5,588 nucleotides of DNA from positions 1 to 5,588 of the forward strand of contig CANRBD010000069.1 of assembly GCA_947628765.1 (NCBI GenBank). Reading direction: 5' to 3'. This DNA is from an uncultured Bacilli bacterium. GTDB lineage: Bacteria > Bacillota_I > Bacilli_A > RF39 > UBA660. A program made the position numbers and the translations under genes. Position 1 is the stretch's first letter, and every line of letters begins with the position of its first letter. The notes beneath the pieces were generated by a model. That model did not search any database. It had not been told where the DNA came from and worked only from the letters and a program-made list of their open reading frames with translations. This document shows positions 1 through 5,460 of this stretch, in pieces.

Positions 1-50
1 TGGATGGTCGTTTTATGACAATGATGCTGGCACCAATTAAAGAAAAATAG
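1..50 (+). CDS. infC: Translation initiation factor IF-3, C-terminal end only
   Basis: Only the last 15 codons are in the window; they read DGRFMTMMLAPIKEK and end in TAG at 48-50. This matches the usual IF-3 C-terminus (GR-x-M-x-M-x-LAP). IF-3 binds the 30S subunit, prevents premature 50S joining and monitors start-codon and initiator-tRNA selection. The identification is strengthened by rpmI and rplT following directly, the classic infC-rpmI-rplT operon. The stop codon overlaps the rpmI Shine-Dalgarno sequence (AGGAGG, 49-54), so the two genes are tightly coupled. The operon promoter and any L20-binding leader would lie upstream of infC, outside the window. Confidence 0.92.
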   Translation, partial: DGRFMTMMLAPIKEK

Positions 51-60
51 GAGGAATATT

Positions 61-261
61 ATGGCTAATAAAGTTAAAAATAAAACTCATAAAGGGTTAT
101 CAAAAGTTATCAAAAAAAGAAAAGGTGGTTCTTATAAGTACCAACCAGCTAACAAAAATCACAAATTAACTCATAGAAGTAATGCTTCAAGAAGAAGAAG
201 ACACCATGAATCTGAAATGACTAATTCAGACGTTAAGCGAGTTAAAGACATTTTAAAATAA
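61..261 (+). CDS. rpmI: 50S ribosomal protein L35
   Basis: This 66-residue, very basic protein is the normal size for bacterial L35 (about 64-66 residues). It shows the family pattern: an early KTHKGLSK segment (residues 8-15), a basic KKRKGG stretch and an NHKLTHRSNASRRRR-like core near residues 32-47. L35 is a small component of the large subunit, buried in rRNA. The start is fixed by AGGAGG at 49-54, six bases upstream of the ATG. The gene lies between infC and rplT, with only 10 bases after infC and 16 bases before the rplT start, so it is certainly co-transcribed. Nothing is missing or odd. Confidence 0.97.
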   Translation: MANKVKNKTHKGLSKVIKKRKGGSYKYQPANKNHKLTHRSNASRRRRHHESEMTNSDVKRVKDILK

Positions 262-277
262 TAAAGGAGGAATATAA

Positions 278-823
278 ATGACAAGAGTTAAAGGTGGTAC
301 TATAAGCCGTACCCGTCATAAAAAAGCTTTAAAACAAGCTAAAGGTTATTTTGGAAGTAAACATAAATTATATAAAACAGCTAAAGAACAAGTAAGACAT
401 TCATTAATGTATGCTTATCGTGACAGAAGACAAAGAAAAAGAGATTTTAGAAAATTATGGATTACCAGAATCAATGCTGCATGTAGACAAAATGATATTA
501 GCTATTCACAGTTTATTAATGGTTTATCAAAAGCTGGTATTGAAATCAATAGAAAAATGCTTTCAGAAATTGCCATTGATGATCCAAAAACTTTTGCTGG
601 TTTAGTTGAAACCGCTAAAAAAGCTTTAAATGAAAAAACTGTAAAAGTTAAAGAAGAAAAAGCAGATACAAAAAAAGAGGAGAAAACTGTAGCTAAGGAA
701 ACTTCTCCTAAAGAAGATATTTCAAAATTAACAGTAGCTGAACTTAAAGCCCTTGCTAAAGATAAAGGCATTTCAGGTTATACAACCATGAAAAAGGCTG
801 AACTTATAGACGCATTAAAATAA
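278..823 (+). CDS. rplT: 50S ribosomal protein L20 with C-terminal Rho_N/SAP-like extension
   Basis: Residues 1-118 are a complete L20: MTRVKGGTISRTRHKK start, KGYFGSKHKLYKTAKEQV, the RDRRQRKRDFRKLWITRINAA region and a C-terminal globular part ending near residue 118. L20 is an early-assembling 23S rRNA-binding protein and, in Firmicutes, represses its own operon. The protein is 181 residues against the usual roughly 118. Residues 119-147 form a Lys/Glu-rich, probably disordered linker. Residues 148-181 (ISKLTVAELKALAKDKGI, then GYTTMKKAELIDALK) fit the Rho_N/SAP-like two-helix nucleic-acid-binding motif. The reading frame is continuous, with no sign of a frameshift. The start follows AAAGGAGG (263-270) by 7 bases. 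The stop codon lies inside the terminator hairpin. Confidence 0.96.
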   Translation: MTRVKGGTISRTRHKKALKQAKGYFGSKHKLYKTAKEQVRHSLMYAYRDRRQRKRDFRKLWITRINAACRQNDISYSQFINGLSKAGIEINRKMLSEIAIDDPKTFAGLVETAKKALNEKTVKVKEEKADTKKEEKTVAKETSPKEDISKLTVAELKALAKDKGISGYTTMKKAELIDALK

Positions 824-834
824 TGCGTTTTTTT
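808..834 (+). terminator. Intrinsic terminator of the infC-rpmI-rplT operon, containing the rplT stop codon
   Basis: An 8-bp perfect stem, ACGCATTA (810-817) and TAATGCGT (821-828), encloses an AAA loop. It can be extended at the base by a G-T and an A-T pair, and it runs into seven T residues (828-834). The rplT TAA stop (821-823) forms the first bases of the 3' arm. This is a typical rho-independent terminator and separates the ribosomal operon from priA. Confidence 0.88.
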
Positions 835-853
835 ATAACATAAAAAACTATCA

Positions 854-882
854 TTGACACACAAACAATCGTTTGATAAAAT
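854..882 (+). promoter_or_regulatory. Sigma-A-type promoter for priA
   Basis: A perfect -35 box TTGACA (854-859) is followed after exactly 17 bases by TAAAAT (877-882). The TG at 874-875 makes it an extended -10 (TGATAAAAT). Transcription should begin near 889, just upstream of the priA ribosome binding site. The spacer contains a short dyad, CAAAC-AATC-GTTTG (862-875), which might be an operator or chance. The promoter sits 20 bases after the rplT terminator, so priA and the genes behind it form an independent unit. Confidence 0.85.
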
Positions 883-908
883 AAAATTATAAGCAAGGTG
901 GTGATAAA

Positions 909-3062
909 GTGTTTGCTGAAGTCTTAATTGAAATAAAAGCGAAAGCTGTTGATAAAACTTTTACTTATAAAATACCTGAAGGCATGCATGTCCAAATTGG
1001 TGTTCGAGTGCTAGTACCTTTTGGCAATCGTAAACTAGAAGGCTTTGTTTTAAATATTTTGCCAAGTGGTAGTTTTGCTTATCAAGTGAAAGACATTATT
1101 GCCGTTATCGATGATAAACCAGTTATCAATGAAGAAATGGTCCATTTAGGCAAATACATTAGTAAAAAAACTTTATCATCTTTGGCTTCGGTTTATCAAA
1201 CTATGCTACCTAAAGCTTTAAAAGCTAAAAGTGGTTTTCAAATAAATAAAAAATATATCAGTTATTTAGTCGTTGCAAAAGAGGCTAATTTAAAAACTGA
1301 AAAACAAAAAGAAGTTTATGATTTTATTAAAAAGAATAAAAAAGTTTTAAAAAAAGATGCCACCAACATTTCCGCTTATATTGTTAAAGATTTATTAAAT
1401 AAAGGTTATATCAAAGAAATTAAAGAAGAAGTATATCGTTTAGATGAAGAAGAAAAAATTGAAAAACTAGATTATCCTTTAACTGATAGTCAAAAAGAAG
1501 TTATTCAAAAAATAAAATTGAATACCTTTAAACCTTATCTATTACATGGTGTTACTGGTTCGGGGAAAACTTTAGTTTATATTAAACTAATTGAAAAAGT
1601 TTTAAAGGAAAACAAGGAAGCTATTTTACTAGTGCCAGAGATCAGTTTAACCCCGCAAATGGTTAGTATTTTTAAAAAGCATTTTGGTAAAGTGGTAGCC
1701 ATTTTACATAGTTCACTTAGCGATGGCGAAAAATACGATGAATGGCGAAAAATCGAAAACAAAGAAGTTTCCATAGTTATTGGTGCGCGTAGTGCTGTTT
1801 TTGCGCCTTTTACTAATTTAGGATTAATTATCATTGATGAAGAACATTCATCTACTTATAAGCAAGAAAATATGCCTAAATATAGTGCTATTGATGTTGC
1901 TATTTGGCGGGCACGAAGATATAATATTCCCCTTGTTTTAGGTAGTGCTACTCCAAGTATTGAAAGTTATACTCGTGCCAAGACCGGGGTTTATGAACTG
2001 TTAGAAATGAAAAGTCGCATTAATAATAATTTGCCCAAAGTTACTTTAATTGATATGAAAGATGAGTTTAAAAAAGGTAATCGTGTTTTTTCTTCTGAAT
2101 TTATAGCGCAAATGACAGATAGACTTAATAAAAATGAGCAAGTTATTGTTCTTTTAAATCGTAGAGGCTATTCGACAATTATTAGCTGTAAAGAATGTGG
2201 CTATACCCATAAATGCCCTAACTGTGATATTCCCCTTACTTATCATAAAAGTACTAATAGTATGCGCTGTCATTATTGTGATTATAAAGCCCCTAAACTT
2301 TTAAAGTGTCCTAATTGTCACAGTGAAAACATCAATGCTTTAGGAATGGGCACAGAAAAATTAGAAGCTTTAATTGAAGACACTTTTCCGCTAGCTAAAG
2401 TTGTGCGTATGGATATTGATACGACGAGAAATAAAGGTGCTCATGCGCGAATTATCAATGATTTTAAAAATGGCAAATACAATGTTTTATTAGGAACCCA
2501 AATGATTTCTAAAGGATTAGATTTTCCGAATGTTACATTAGTCGCAGTTATTAATGGTGATAGTTCTTTAAATGTCCCAGATTTTAGAAGTGCCGAAAGA
2601 ACTTTTGAACTTTTAAATCAAGTCGCTGGTAGAGCTGGACGAGGAGACAAAAAAGGCGAAGTTATTATTCAAGGCTTTAATATGAACCACTATAGTATTA
2701 TTGCTGCTAGTAGGCATGATTATGAAAGTTTTTATAAAGAAGAATTAAAAATTAGAAAAGCTTTAAAATATCCACCTTATTATAATCTTTGTCTTATTAA
2801 AATAAGTGGTAAAGATGAAAATACAGTTTTTGATGAAGCCGATAAAATTTCCTATTATTTAAGAAAAGAACTTAAGGATAAAATTATTTTAGGACCTAGT
2901 GCCGCTAATATTCCAAAACTTAATAATATTTATTATGTGGGAATCATTATTAAATTTAAAAAGACAAGTGAAATCGCTTTAAATTTAGAATTTATCAATG
3001 ATAAATATAAGACAAATAATAAAGTAAGAGTAGAAGTCGATTTAAATCCTTTAAAATTGTAG
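909..3062 (+). CDS. priA: Primosomal protein N' (replication restart 3'-5' DNA helicase PriA)
   Basis: PriA recognises stalled forks and D-loops, remodels them and starts reloading of the replicative helicase. All family parts are visible. An N-terminal DNA-binding domain spans about residues 1-100 (FAEVLIEIKAKAVDKTFTY, GVRVLVPFGNRKLEGFV), followed by a winged-helix-like segment to about 180. The superfamily 2 helicase core has LTDSQ at 191-195, Walker A GVTGSGKT at 214-221, DEEH at 310-313 and GSATPS at 345-350. The zinc region has all eight cysteines (427, 430, 436, 439, 454, 457, 467, 470). Motif V (GTQMISKGLDFP from 529) and motif VI (QVAGRAGRG, 571-579) follow. At 717 residues it is near the E. 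coli length. The GTG start is set by AAGGTGGTGAT (895-905), one mismatch from the full anti-SD complement. No defect is seen. Confidence 0.97.
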   Translation: MFAEVLIEIKAKAVDKTFTYKIPEGMHVQIGVRVLVPFGNRKLEGFVLNILPSGSFAYQVKDIIAVIDDKPVINEEMVHLGKYISKKTLSSLASVYQTMLPKALKAKSGFQINKKYISYLVVAKEANLKTEKQKEVYDFIKKNKKVLKKDATNISAYIVKDLLNKGYIKEIKEEVYRLDEEEKIEKLDYPLTDSQKEVIQKIKLNTFKPYLLHGVTGSGKTLVYIKLIEKVLKENKEAILLVPEISLTPQMVSIFKKHFGKVVAILHSSLSDGEKYDEWRKIENKEVSIVIGARSAVFAPFTNLGLIIIDEEHSSTYKQENMPKYSAIDVAIWRARRYNIPLVLGSATPSIESYTRAKTGVYELLEMKSRINNNLPKVTLIDMKDEFKKGNRVFSSEFIAQMTDRLNKNEQVIVLLNRRGYSTIISCKECGYTHKCPNCDIPLTYHKSTNSMRCHYCDYKAPKLLKCPNCHSENINALGMGTEKLEALIEDTFPLAKVVRMDIDTTRNKGAHARIINDFKNGKYNVLLGTQMISKGLDFPNVTLVAVINGDSSLNVPDFRSAERTFELLNQVAGRAGRGDKKGEVIIQGFNMNHYSIIAASRHDYESFYKEELKIRKALKYPPYYNLCLIKISGKDENTVFDEADKISYYLRKELKDKIILGPSAANIPKLNNIYYVGIIIKFKKTSEIALNLEFINDKYKTNNKVRVEVDLNPLKL

Positions 3063-3079
3063 TTATTTTATTTTATTTA

Positions 3080-3088
3080 TGATAAAAT
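3080..3088 (+). promoter_or_regulatory. Possible internal extended -10 element upstream of fmt
   Basis: TGATAAAAT at 3080-3088 is identical to the extended -10 of the priA promoter and lies 33 bases before the fmt start. No convincing -35 box is found at 17 bases' distance (TAGTTA, 3060-3065, overlapping the priA stop). It could give fmt and the membrane genes extra transcription, or be chance in AT-rich DNA. No terminator is seen between priA and fmt, so read-through from priA is expected anyway. Confidence 0.3.
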
Positions 3089-3121
3089 GATATATAGAGT
3101 AAAAATAAAGGAGACTAAACT

Positions 3122-4057
3122 ATGAATATAGATCCAATTATAATTTTTATGGGCACTCCTGATTTTAGTGTTCCAGTTTTAGAAGGCTTGATTCAAAATT
3201 ATAAAGTAAAAGCTGTAGTAACTCAGCCAGATAAACCTTTTGGCCGAAAGGGTGAGCTTAGACCATCGCCAGTTAAAAAGGTCGCTTTAAAAAATAACAT
3301 TTTATGTATGCAACCAAATAAAATAAAAGAAATTATTGCGGATATTAAAAGTATTAATCCCGATATTATTATTACTTGTGCTTATGGGCAAATTTTACCT
3401 AAAGAACTTTTAGATATTCCTAAATTAGGTTGTATTAATGTGCATGCTTCGTTACTACCCAAATTACGTGGAGGAGCGCCTATTCATCATGCCATTATCG
3501 ATGGTTATGATAAAACAGGAATTACCGTGATGTATATGGCTGAAGGTATGGATGATGGTGATATTATCAGTACTAGTGAAACTAAAATTACGGATTTTGA
3601 TACAGCCTCTAGTCTTCATGATAGATTAAGTGAAATGGGTAAAAACTTATTACTTGAAACTTTACCTAGTATTTTAAAGGGAACTAATAAGCGAATTAAA
3701 CAAAATGAAGATGAAGTAACATATGCTTACGTTATTAAAAGAGAAGATGAAAAAATTGATTTTAACAAAACCCAAAAAGCGATAAATAATCAAATTAGAG
3801 GTTTAAATTCTTTTCCTGGAGCTTACTGTTTATTAGATGATCAAATAATGAAAGTATGGTCATGCCGTTTTAGTGAAAAAAGTTTTAATCAGGCTCAAAT
3901 AGGCGAAATTACTTCTTTATATAAAGATGGCTTTGGAGTAAAGACCTCTGATGGTGAAATAATTTTTACCGAGATTCAGCCGGCTGGTAAAAGCAAAATG
4001 CCTGCTTCTAATTTTATAAATGGTCATAAGGATTTAATTGGAAAAATACTTAAGTAG
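3122..4057 (+). CDS. fmt: Methionyl-tRNA formyltransferase
   Basis: Fmt transfers a formyl group from 10-formyl-tetrahydrofolate to Met-tRNA(fMet), making the initiator used by IF-2. The N-terminal catalytic domain begins with IFMGTPDFSVP (residues 8-18) and contains the tRNA-contacting loop KPFGRKGELRPSPVK (38-52). The formyltransferase catalytic triad is intact: Asn106 and His108 in INVHASLLPKLRGGAPI, and Asp144 in EGMDDGDI. The C-terminal domain (about 205-311) has the RGLNSFPGAY and QPAGKSKMPASNF signatures. At 311 residues it is the standard length. The start is supported by AAAGGAGA (3107-3114), 7 bases upstream of the ATG. It follows priA by 59 bases with no terminator. In Bacillus subtilis def (deformylase) lies between priA and fmt; it is absent here. 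The stop overlaps the next gene's ribosome binding site. Confidence 0.97.
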   Translation: MNIDPIIIFMGTPDFSVPVLEGLIQNYKVKAVVTQPDKPFGRKGELRPSPVKKVALKNNILCMQPNKIKEIIADIKSINPDIIITCAYGQILPKELLDIPKLGCINVHASLLPKLRGGAPIHHAIIDGYDKTGITVMYMAEGMDDGDIISTSETKITDFDTASSLHDRLSEMGKNLLLETLPSILKGTNKRIKQNEDEVTYAYVIKREDEKIDFNKTQKAINNQIRGLNSFPGAYCLLDDQIMKVWSCRFSEKSFNQAQIGEITSLYKDGFGVKTSDGEIIFTEIQPAGKSKMPASNFINGHKDLIGKILK

Positions 4058-4064
4058 GTGACGT

Positions 4065-4763
4065 ATGTTTAAAAGAATAAGGGAAAATGAAAAATATCAA
4101 AAAATAAAAGAGCTTTGGCAAAATCCTAAAACTCACGATATTATTGTATTAACTTTTTGGCTTATTTTTATTGTCGCTTTGATTTTCTTTTTAAGATTGT
4201 CAGCGCCTACAGTAACAGATTCTAAAAAGGAAACATCAAATTCTAATTTTGAAAATATGTATAGCTATGAATTTAGTTATTCTGATAATAAACAAGAAAT
4301 ATATGGTCAAGCCTATGATGATAAACAAGAATTTATTTGGAATAATAAAAGATATTATTATGATAAAAATGTATATCAAATAAATGGTAATGAGGCCATT
4401 AAGCAAGATTTAGATTTAGACATTTTAAAAATTACACCTAAAATGCTTAATAATTTATTAAGCCATTTAGAAGGAACTAATAATGATAATTATACTAGAT
4501 ATTTAGTTCCATTAGATCGGTTTATTAATTTATATGAAATCGATACTGATGCCGATTTAACTACCGCTATGACATATAATGTTATTGCTGATATATATAA
4601 AAAAGATAATGTGGTTAATAAAATAGTTTTGGACTTAACTAATTATAATATTTTTAGGTTTAAAAATAATCAAACAAAAGTTATAACTATATATTTTTAT
4701 AACATCAATAAAGTAAATGATTTTACCAATGAATTTGCAAAAATAGTAGGAGGGATAAAATGA
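4065..4763 (+). CDS. Single-pass membrane protein with a large extracytoplasmic domain, function unknown
   Basis: I do not recognise this 232-residue protein. A charged cytoplasmic N-terminus (1-25, rich in Lys/Arg/Glu) precedes one strong transmembrane segment (about 26-45, IIVLTFWLIFIVALIFF). About 185 hydrophilic residues follow, probably outside the cell by the positive-inside rule. A Ser/Asn/Lys linker comes first (about 48-62). The outer domain then has alternating aromatic and polar strands (YSYEFSYSDNKQEIYG, FIWNNKRYYYD), an ITPKMLNNLLSHLEG helix and more beta-like stretches. It has no cysteine. The pattern of short strands recalls LolA/LptC-like beta folds, but this is inference only. 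It starts 7 bases after fmt with AGGTG (4056-4060) as its ribosome binding site. Its TGA stop overlaps the next ATG, so the two are probably co-translated and may act together. Confidence 0.8.
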   Translation: MFKRIRENEKYQKIKELWQNPKTHDIIVLTFWLIFIVALIFFLRLSAPTVTDSKKETSNSNFENMYSYEFSYSDNKQEIYGQAYDDKQEFIWNNKRYYYDKNVYQINGNEAIKQDLDLDILKITPKMLNNLLSHLEGTNNDNYTRYLVPLDRFINLYEIDTDADLTTAMTYNVIADIYKKDNVVNKIVLDLTNYNIFRFKNNQTKVITIYFYNINKVNDFTNEFAKIVGGIK

Positions 4764-5068
4764 CAATTCAACTTATAATTTTCTTAGTTGCTCTAGCAGC
4801 CGTTATCTTCTTTTTTAAAAACTTTAATGCCAGTATTTATTTTATCGTAATTGTAGATATTTTCTTAAGAATTATTACTTATTTAAAAATGAATTATTTA
4901 CGTAGTGATGCCTTTAGTTTTCTAGGTGTCGTTCCATCTGATATACCAACTATTTTAAATAGTTTTGATCTAGGCGTTTTCAATGAAATTTTGATGGTTA
5001 TTTATTTAATTGTTTATATCATTTTTGAAGTACTGATTATAAGATATTTTATTAGAAGAAAATTTTAG
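4760..5068 (+). CDS. Small integral membrane protein, function unknown
   Basis: This 102-residue protein is not recognised. It has three predicted membrane segments (about 3-19, 25-42 and 77-98). The loop at 43-76 contains prolines and a few acidic residues (VVPSDIPTILNSFDLG). The C-terminal tail RRKF probably lies in the cytoplasm, which would put the N-terminus outside. The ATG overlaps the preceding TGA (ATGA), and TAGGAGGG (4747-4754) lies 5 bases upstream, so translation is coupled to the single-pass membrane protein gene before it. It is the last gene of the priA-fmt unit: a terminator begins at its stop codon. A partner or assembly role with the upstream protein is plausible from the coupling but is inference. 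Confidence 0.8.
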   Translation: MTIQLIIFLVALAAVIFFFKNFNASIYFIVIVDIFLRIITYLKMNYLRSDAFSFLGVVPSDIPTILNSFDLGVFNEILMVIYLIVYIIFEVLIIRYFIRRKF

Positions 5069-5093
5069 CATAGAACCAAGTTCTATGCTTTTT
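5067..5093 (+). terminator. Intrinsic terminator of the priA-fmt-membrane gene unit
   Basis: A 10-bp perfect stem, AGCATAGAAC (5067-5076) and GTTCTATGCT (5080-5089), encloses a CAA loop and runs into TTTTT (5089-5093). The TAG stop (5066-5068) of the small membrane protein overlaps the 5' foot of the stem. The minus-strand side lacks a good T-tract, so it acts mainly on rightward transcripts. Confidence 0.9.
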
Positions 5094-5099
5094 AATTAG

Positions 5100-5127
5100 A
5101 AAAAAAATAATCACTTTAGATTATTTT
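5100..5127 (-). terminator. Terminator of the minus-strand repressor gene
   Basis: Read on the minus strand, AAAATAATC and GATTATTTT form a 9-bp stem around a 6-base loop (arms 5119-5127 and 5104-5112). An unbroken T run follows (complement of the A run at 5100-5107). The stem has only one G-C pair, so it is weaker than the neighbouring rightward terminator. The TAA stop of the repressor gene (5123-5121) lies inside the 5' arm. The two terminators sit back to back between the convergent genes. Confidence 0.65.
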
Positions 5128-5351
5128 CTTGATTTGATATCAGTATAAGGAACATTATTATTCGTGCGACCGATTAAATAATCTATACTAGTATTATAAA
5201 AATCTGCTAGTTTAACTAAGGTTTCAATCGGAATATTGATTTTACCAAGTTCATATTTACTGTAATTAGTTTGGGATATATTAATTATTTTAGCAACAAC
5301 ACTTTGGGTTAAATCTTTATCTTCTCTTAAATCTTTTAGTCTATTCTTCAC
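5121..5351 (-). CDS. XRE-family helix-turn-helix transcriptional repressor
   Basis: This is a 76-residue protein consisting almost wholly of one Cro/C1-type DNA-binding domain. RLKDLREDKDLTQ (4-16) leads into the helix-turn-helix, with helix 2 about 15-22 and the recognition helix about 26-35 (SQTNYSKYELGK). The typical PIETLVKLADFYNTSIDYLIGR follows (41-62), then a 14-residue polar tail. No sensor or oligomerisation domain is present. I chose the GTG start at 5351 because AGGAG (5364-5360) lies 8 bases upstream and the family begins there. The in-frame ATG at 5378 lacks a ribosome binding site and overlaps a candidate -10 box. It is divergent from an exported protein gene across three matching dyads, so it probably represses that gene and itself. 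Similar small regulators include SinR-like and phage Cro-like proteins. Confidence 0.85.
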   Translation of the reverse strand: MKNRLKDLREDKDLTQSVVAKIINISQTNYSKYELGKINIPIETLVKLADFYNTSIDYLIGRTNNNVPYTDIKSRK

Positions 5352-5376
5352 AAAAAACACTCCTATCGTTTCCATC

Positions 5377-5382
5377 ATTTTA
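5377..5382 (-). promoter_or_regulatory. Candidate -10 box for the repressor gene
   Basis: TAAAAT read on the minus strand would start transcription near 5370, just ahead of the AGGAG ribosome binding site, giving a very short leader. No clear -35 hexamer is seen at 16-18 bases. The expected spacer region is instead filled by the leftmost dyad (5383-5405), so the repressor could block its own synthesis. The weak -35 makes this tentative. Confidence 0.4.
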
Positions 5383-5405
5383 CAATAGTTATTAAATGAC
5401 TATTG
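5383..5405. promoter_or_regulatory. Operator-like dyad O1
   Basis: The core TAGTTAT-TAA-ATGACTA (5386-5402) is the first of three copies of one 17-bp pattern. In this copy the symmetry extends outward to CAA...TTG (5383-5385 and 5403-5405), with one mismatched position inside. It lies directly upstream of and partly over the -35 box (5403-5408) of the rightward promoter, and upstream of the candidate leftward -10. It probably binds the adjacent XRE repressor as a dimer; this is inferred from position and repetition. Confidence 0.7.
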
Positions 5406-5431
5406 ACTTTTAGTCATAATATGACTAAAAT
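5403..5431 (+). promoter_or_regulatory. Promoter of the exported protein gene, with an operator in the spacer
   Basis: TTGACT (5403-5408) and TAAAAT (5426-5431) are separated by exactly 17 bases, one mismatch each from the consensus boxes. Transcription should start near 5438, giving a leader of only about 16 bases with GGAGGG (5438-5443) as its ribosome binding site. TATAAT at 5431-5436 is an alternative -10, but its spacing from TTGACT is 22 bases and it would leave no room for the ribosome binding site. A perfect dyad fills the spacer, so bound repressor would exclude RNA polymerase. Confidence 0.75.
5408..5430. promoter_or_regulatory. Operator-like dyad O2 (perfect)
   Basis: The core TAGTCAT-AAT-ATGACTA (5411-5427) is perfectly symmetric, and with the flanking TTT and AAA it reaches 10-bp arms around a 3-base centre. 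It occupies the -35/-10 spacer of the rightward promoter. It is the most symmetric of the three copies and so probably the strongest site. The centre is 25 bp from O1. It is not followed by a T-run, so it is not a terminator. Confidence 0.78.
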
Positions 5432-5443
5432 ATAATTGGAGGG

Positions 5444-5460
5444 TAGTTATATTATGACTA
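5444..5460. promoter_or_regulatory. Operator-like dyad O3 over the start codon
   Basis: TAGTTAT-ATT-ATGACTA repeats the pattern of O1 and O2, 33 bp (centre to centre) from O2. Its right half begins with the ATG start codon (5454) and covers the second codon of the exported protein gene. The left half fills the gap between the Shine-Dalgarno and the start. A repressor here would act as a roadblock just after the start of transcription. Confidence 0.7.

Noticed and set aside
411..605. Open frame of 64 codons on the plus strand inside rplT
   Set aside because: It is out of frame within a certain L20 gene, has no ribosome binding site and encodes nothing recognisable.
502..771. Open frame of 89 codons on the minus strand opposite rplT
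   Set aside because: It is a shadow of the Lys/Glu-rich L20 tail: the antisense of AAA/GAA codons gives Ser/Phe-rich sequence. It has no start context.
1577..1834. Open frame of 85 codons on the minus strand inside priA
   Set aside because: It lies opposite the conserved PriA helicase core, with no ribosome binding site or family resemblance.
4761..4763. TGA read as tryptophan, extending the single-pass membrane protein
   Set aside because: Reading through reaches TAA after only five codons, and TGG is used for tryptophan everywhere else, so TGA is taken as a true stop.
5408..5430. Long perfect dyad considered as a transcription terminator
   Set aside because: The AT-rich stem is followed by TATAATTGGAGGG and not a T-run, and it sits exactly between promoter boxes; an operator fits better.
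5431..5436. TATAAT as the -10 box for the exported protein gene
   Set aside because: It is a perfect hexamer, but the distance to TTGACT is 22 bases and the transcript would start at or after the Shine-Dalgarno. TAAAAT at 5426-5431 has the right 17-base spacing.
5383..5460. Repeated TAGTYAT/ATGACTA units considered as a CRISPR-like or invertible-DNA repeat set
   Set aside because: The units are only 17 bp, unevenly spaced by 8 and 16 bases, with no spacers of constant length and no recombinase gene nearby. Promoter placement explains them better.
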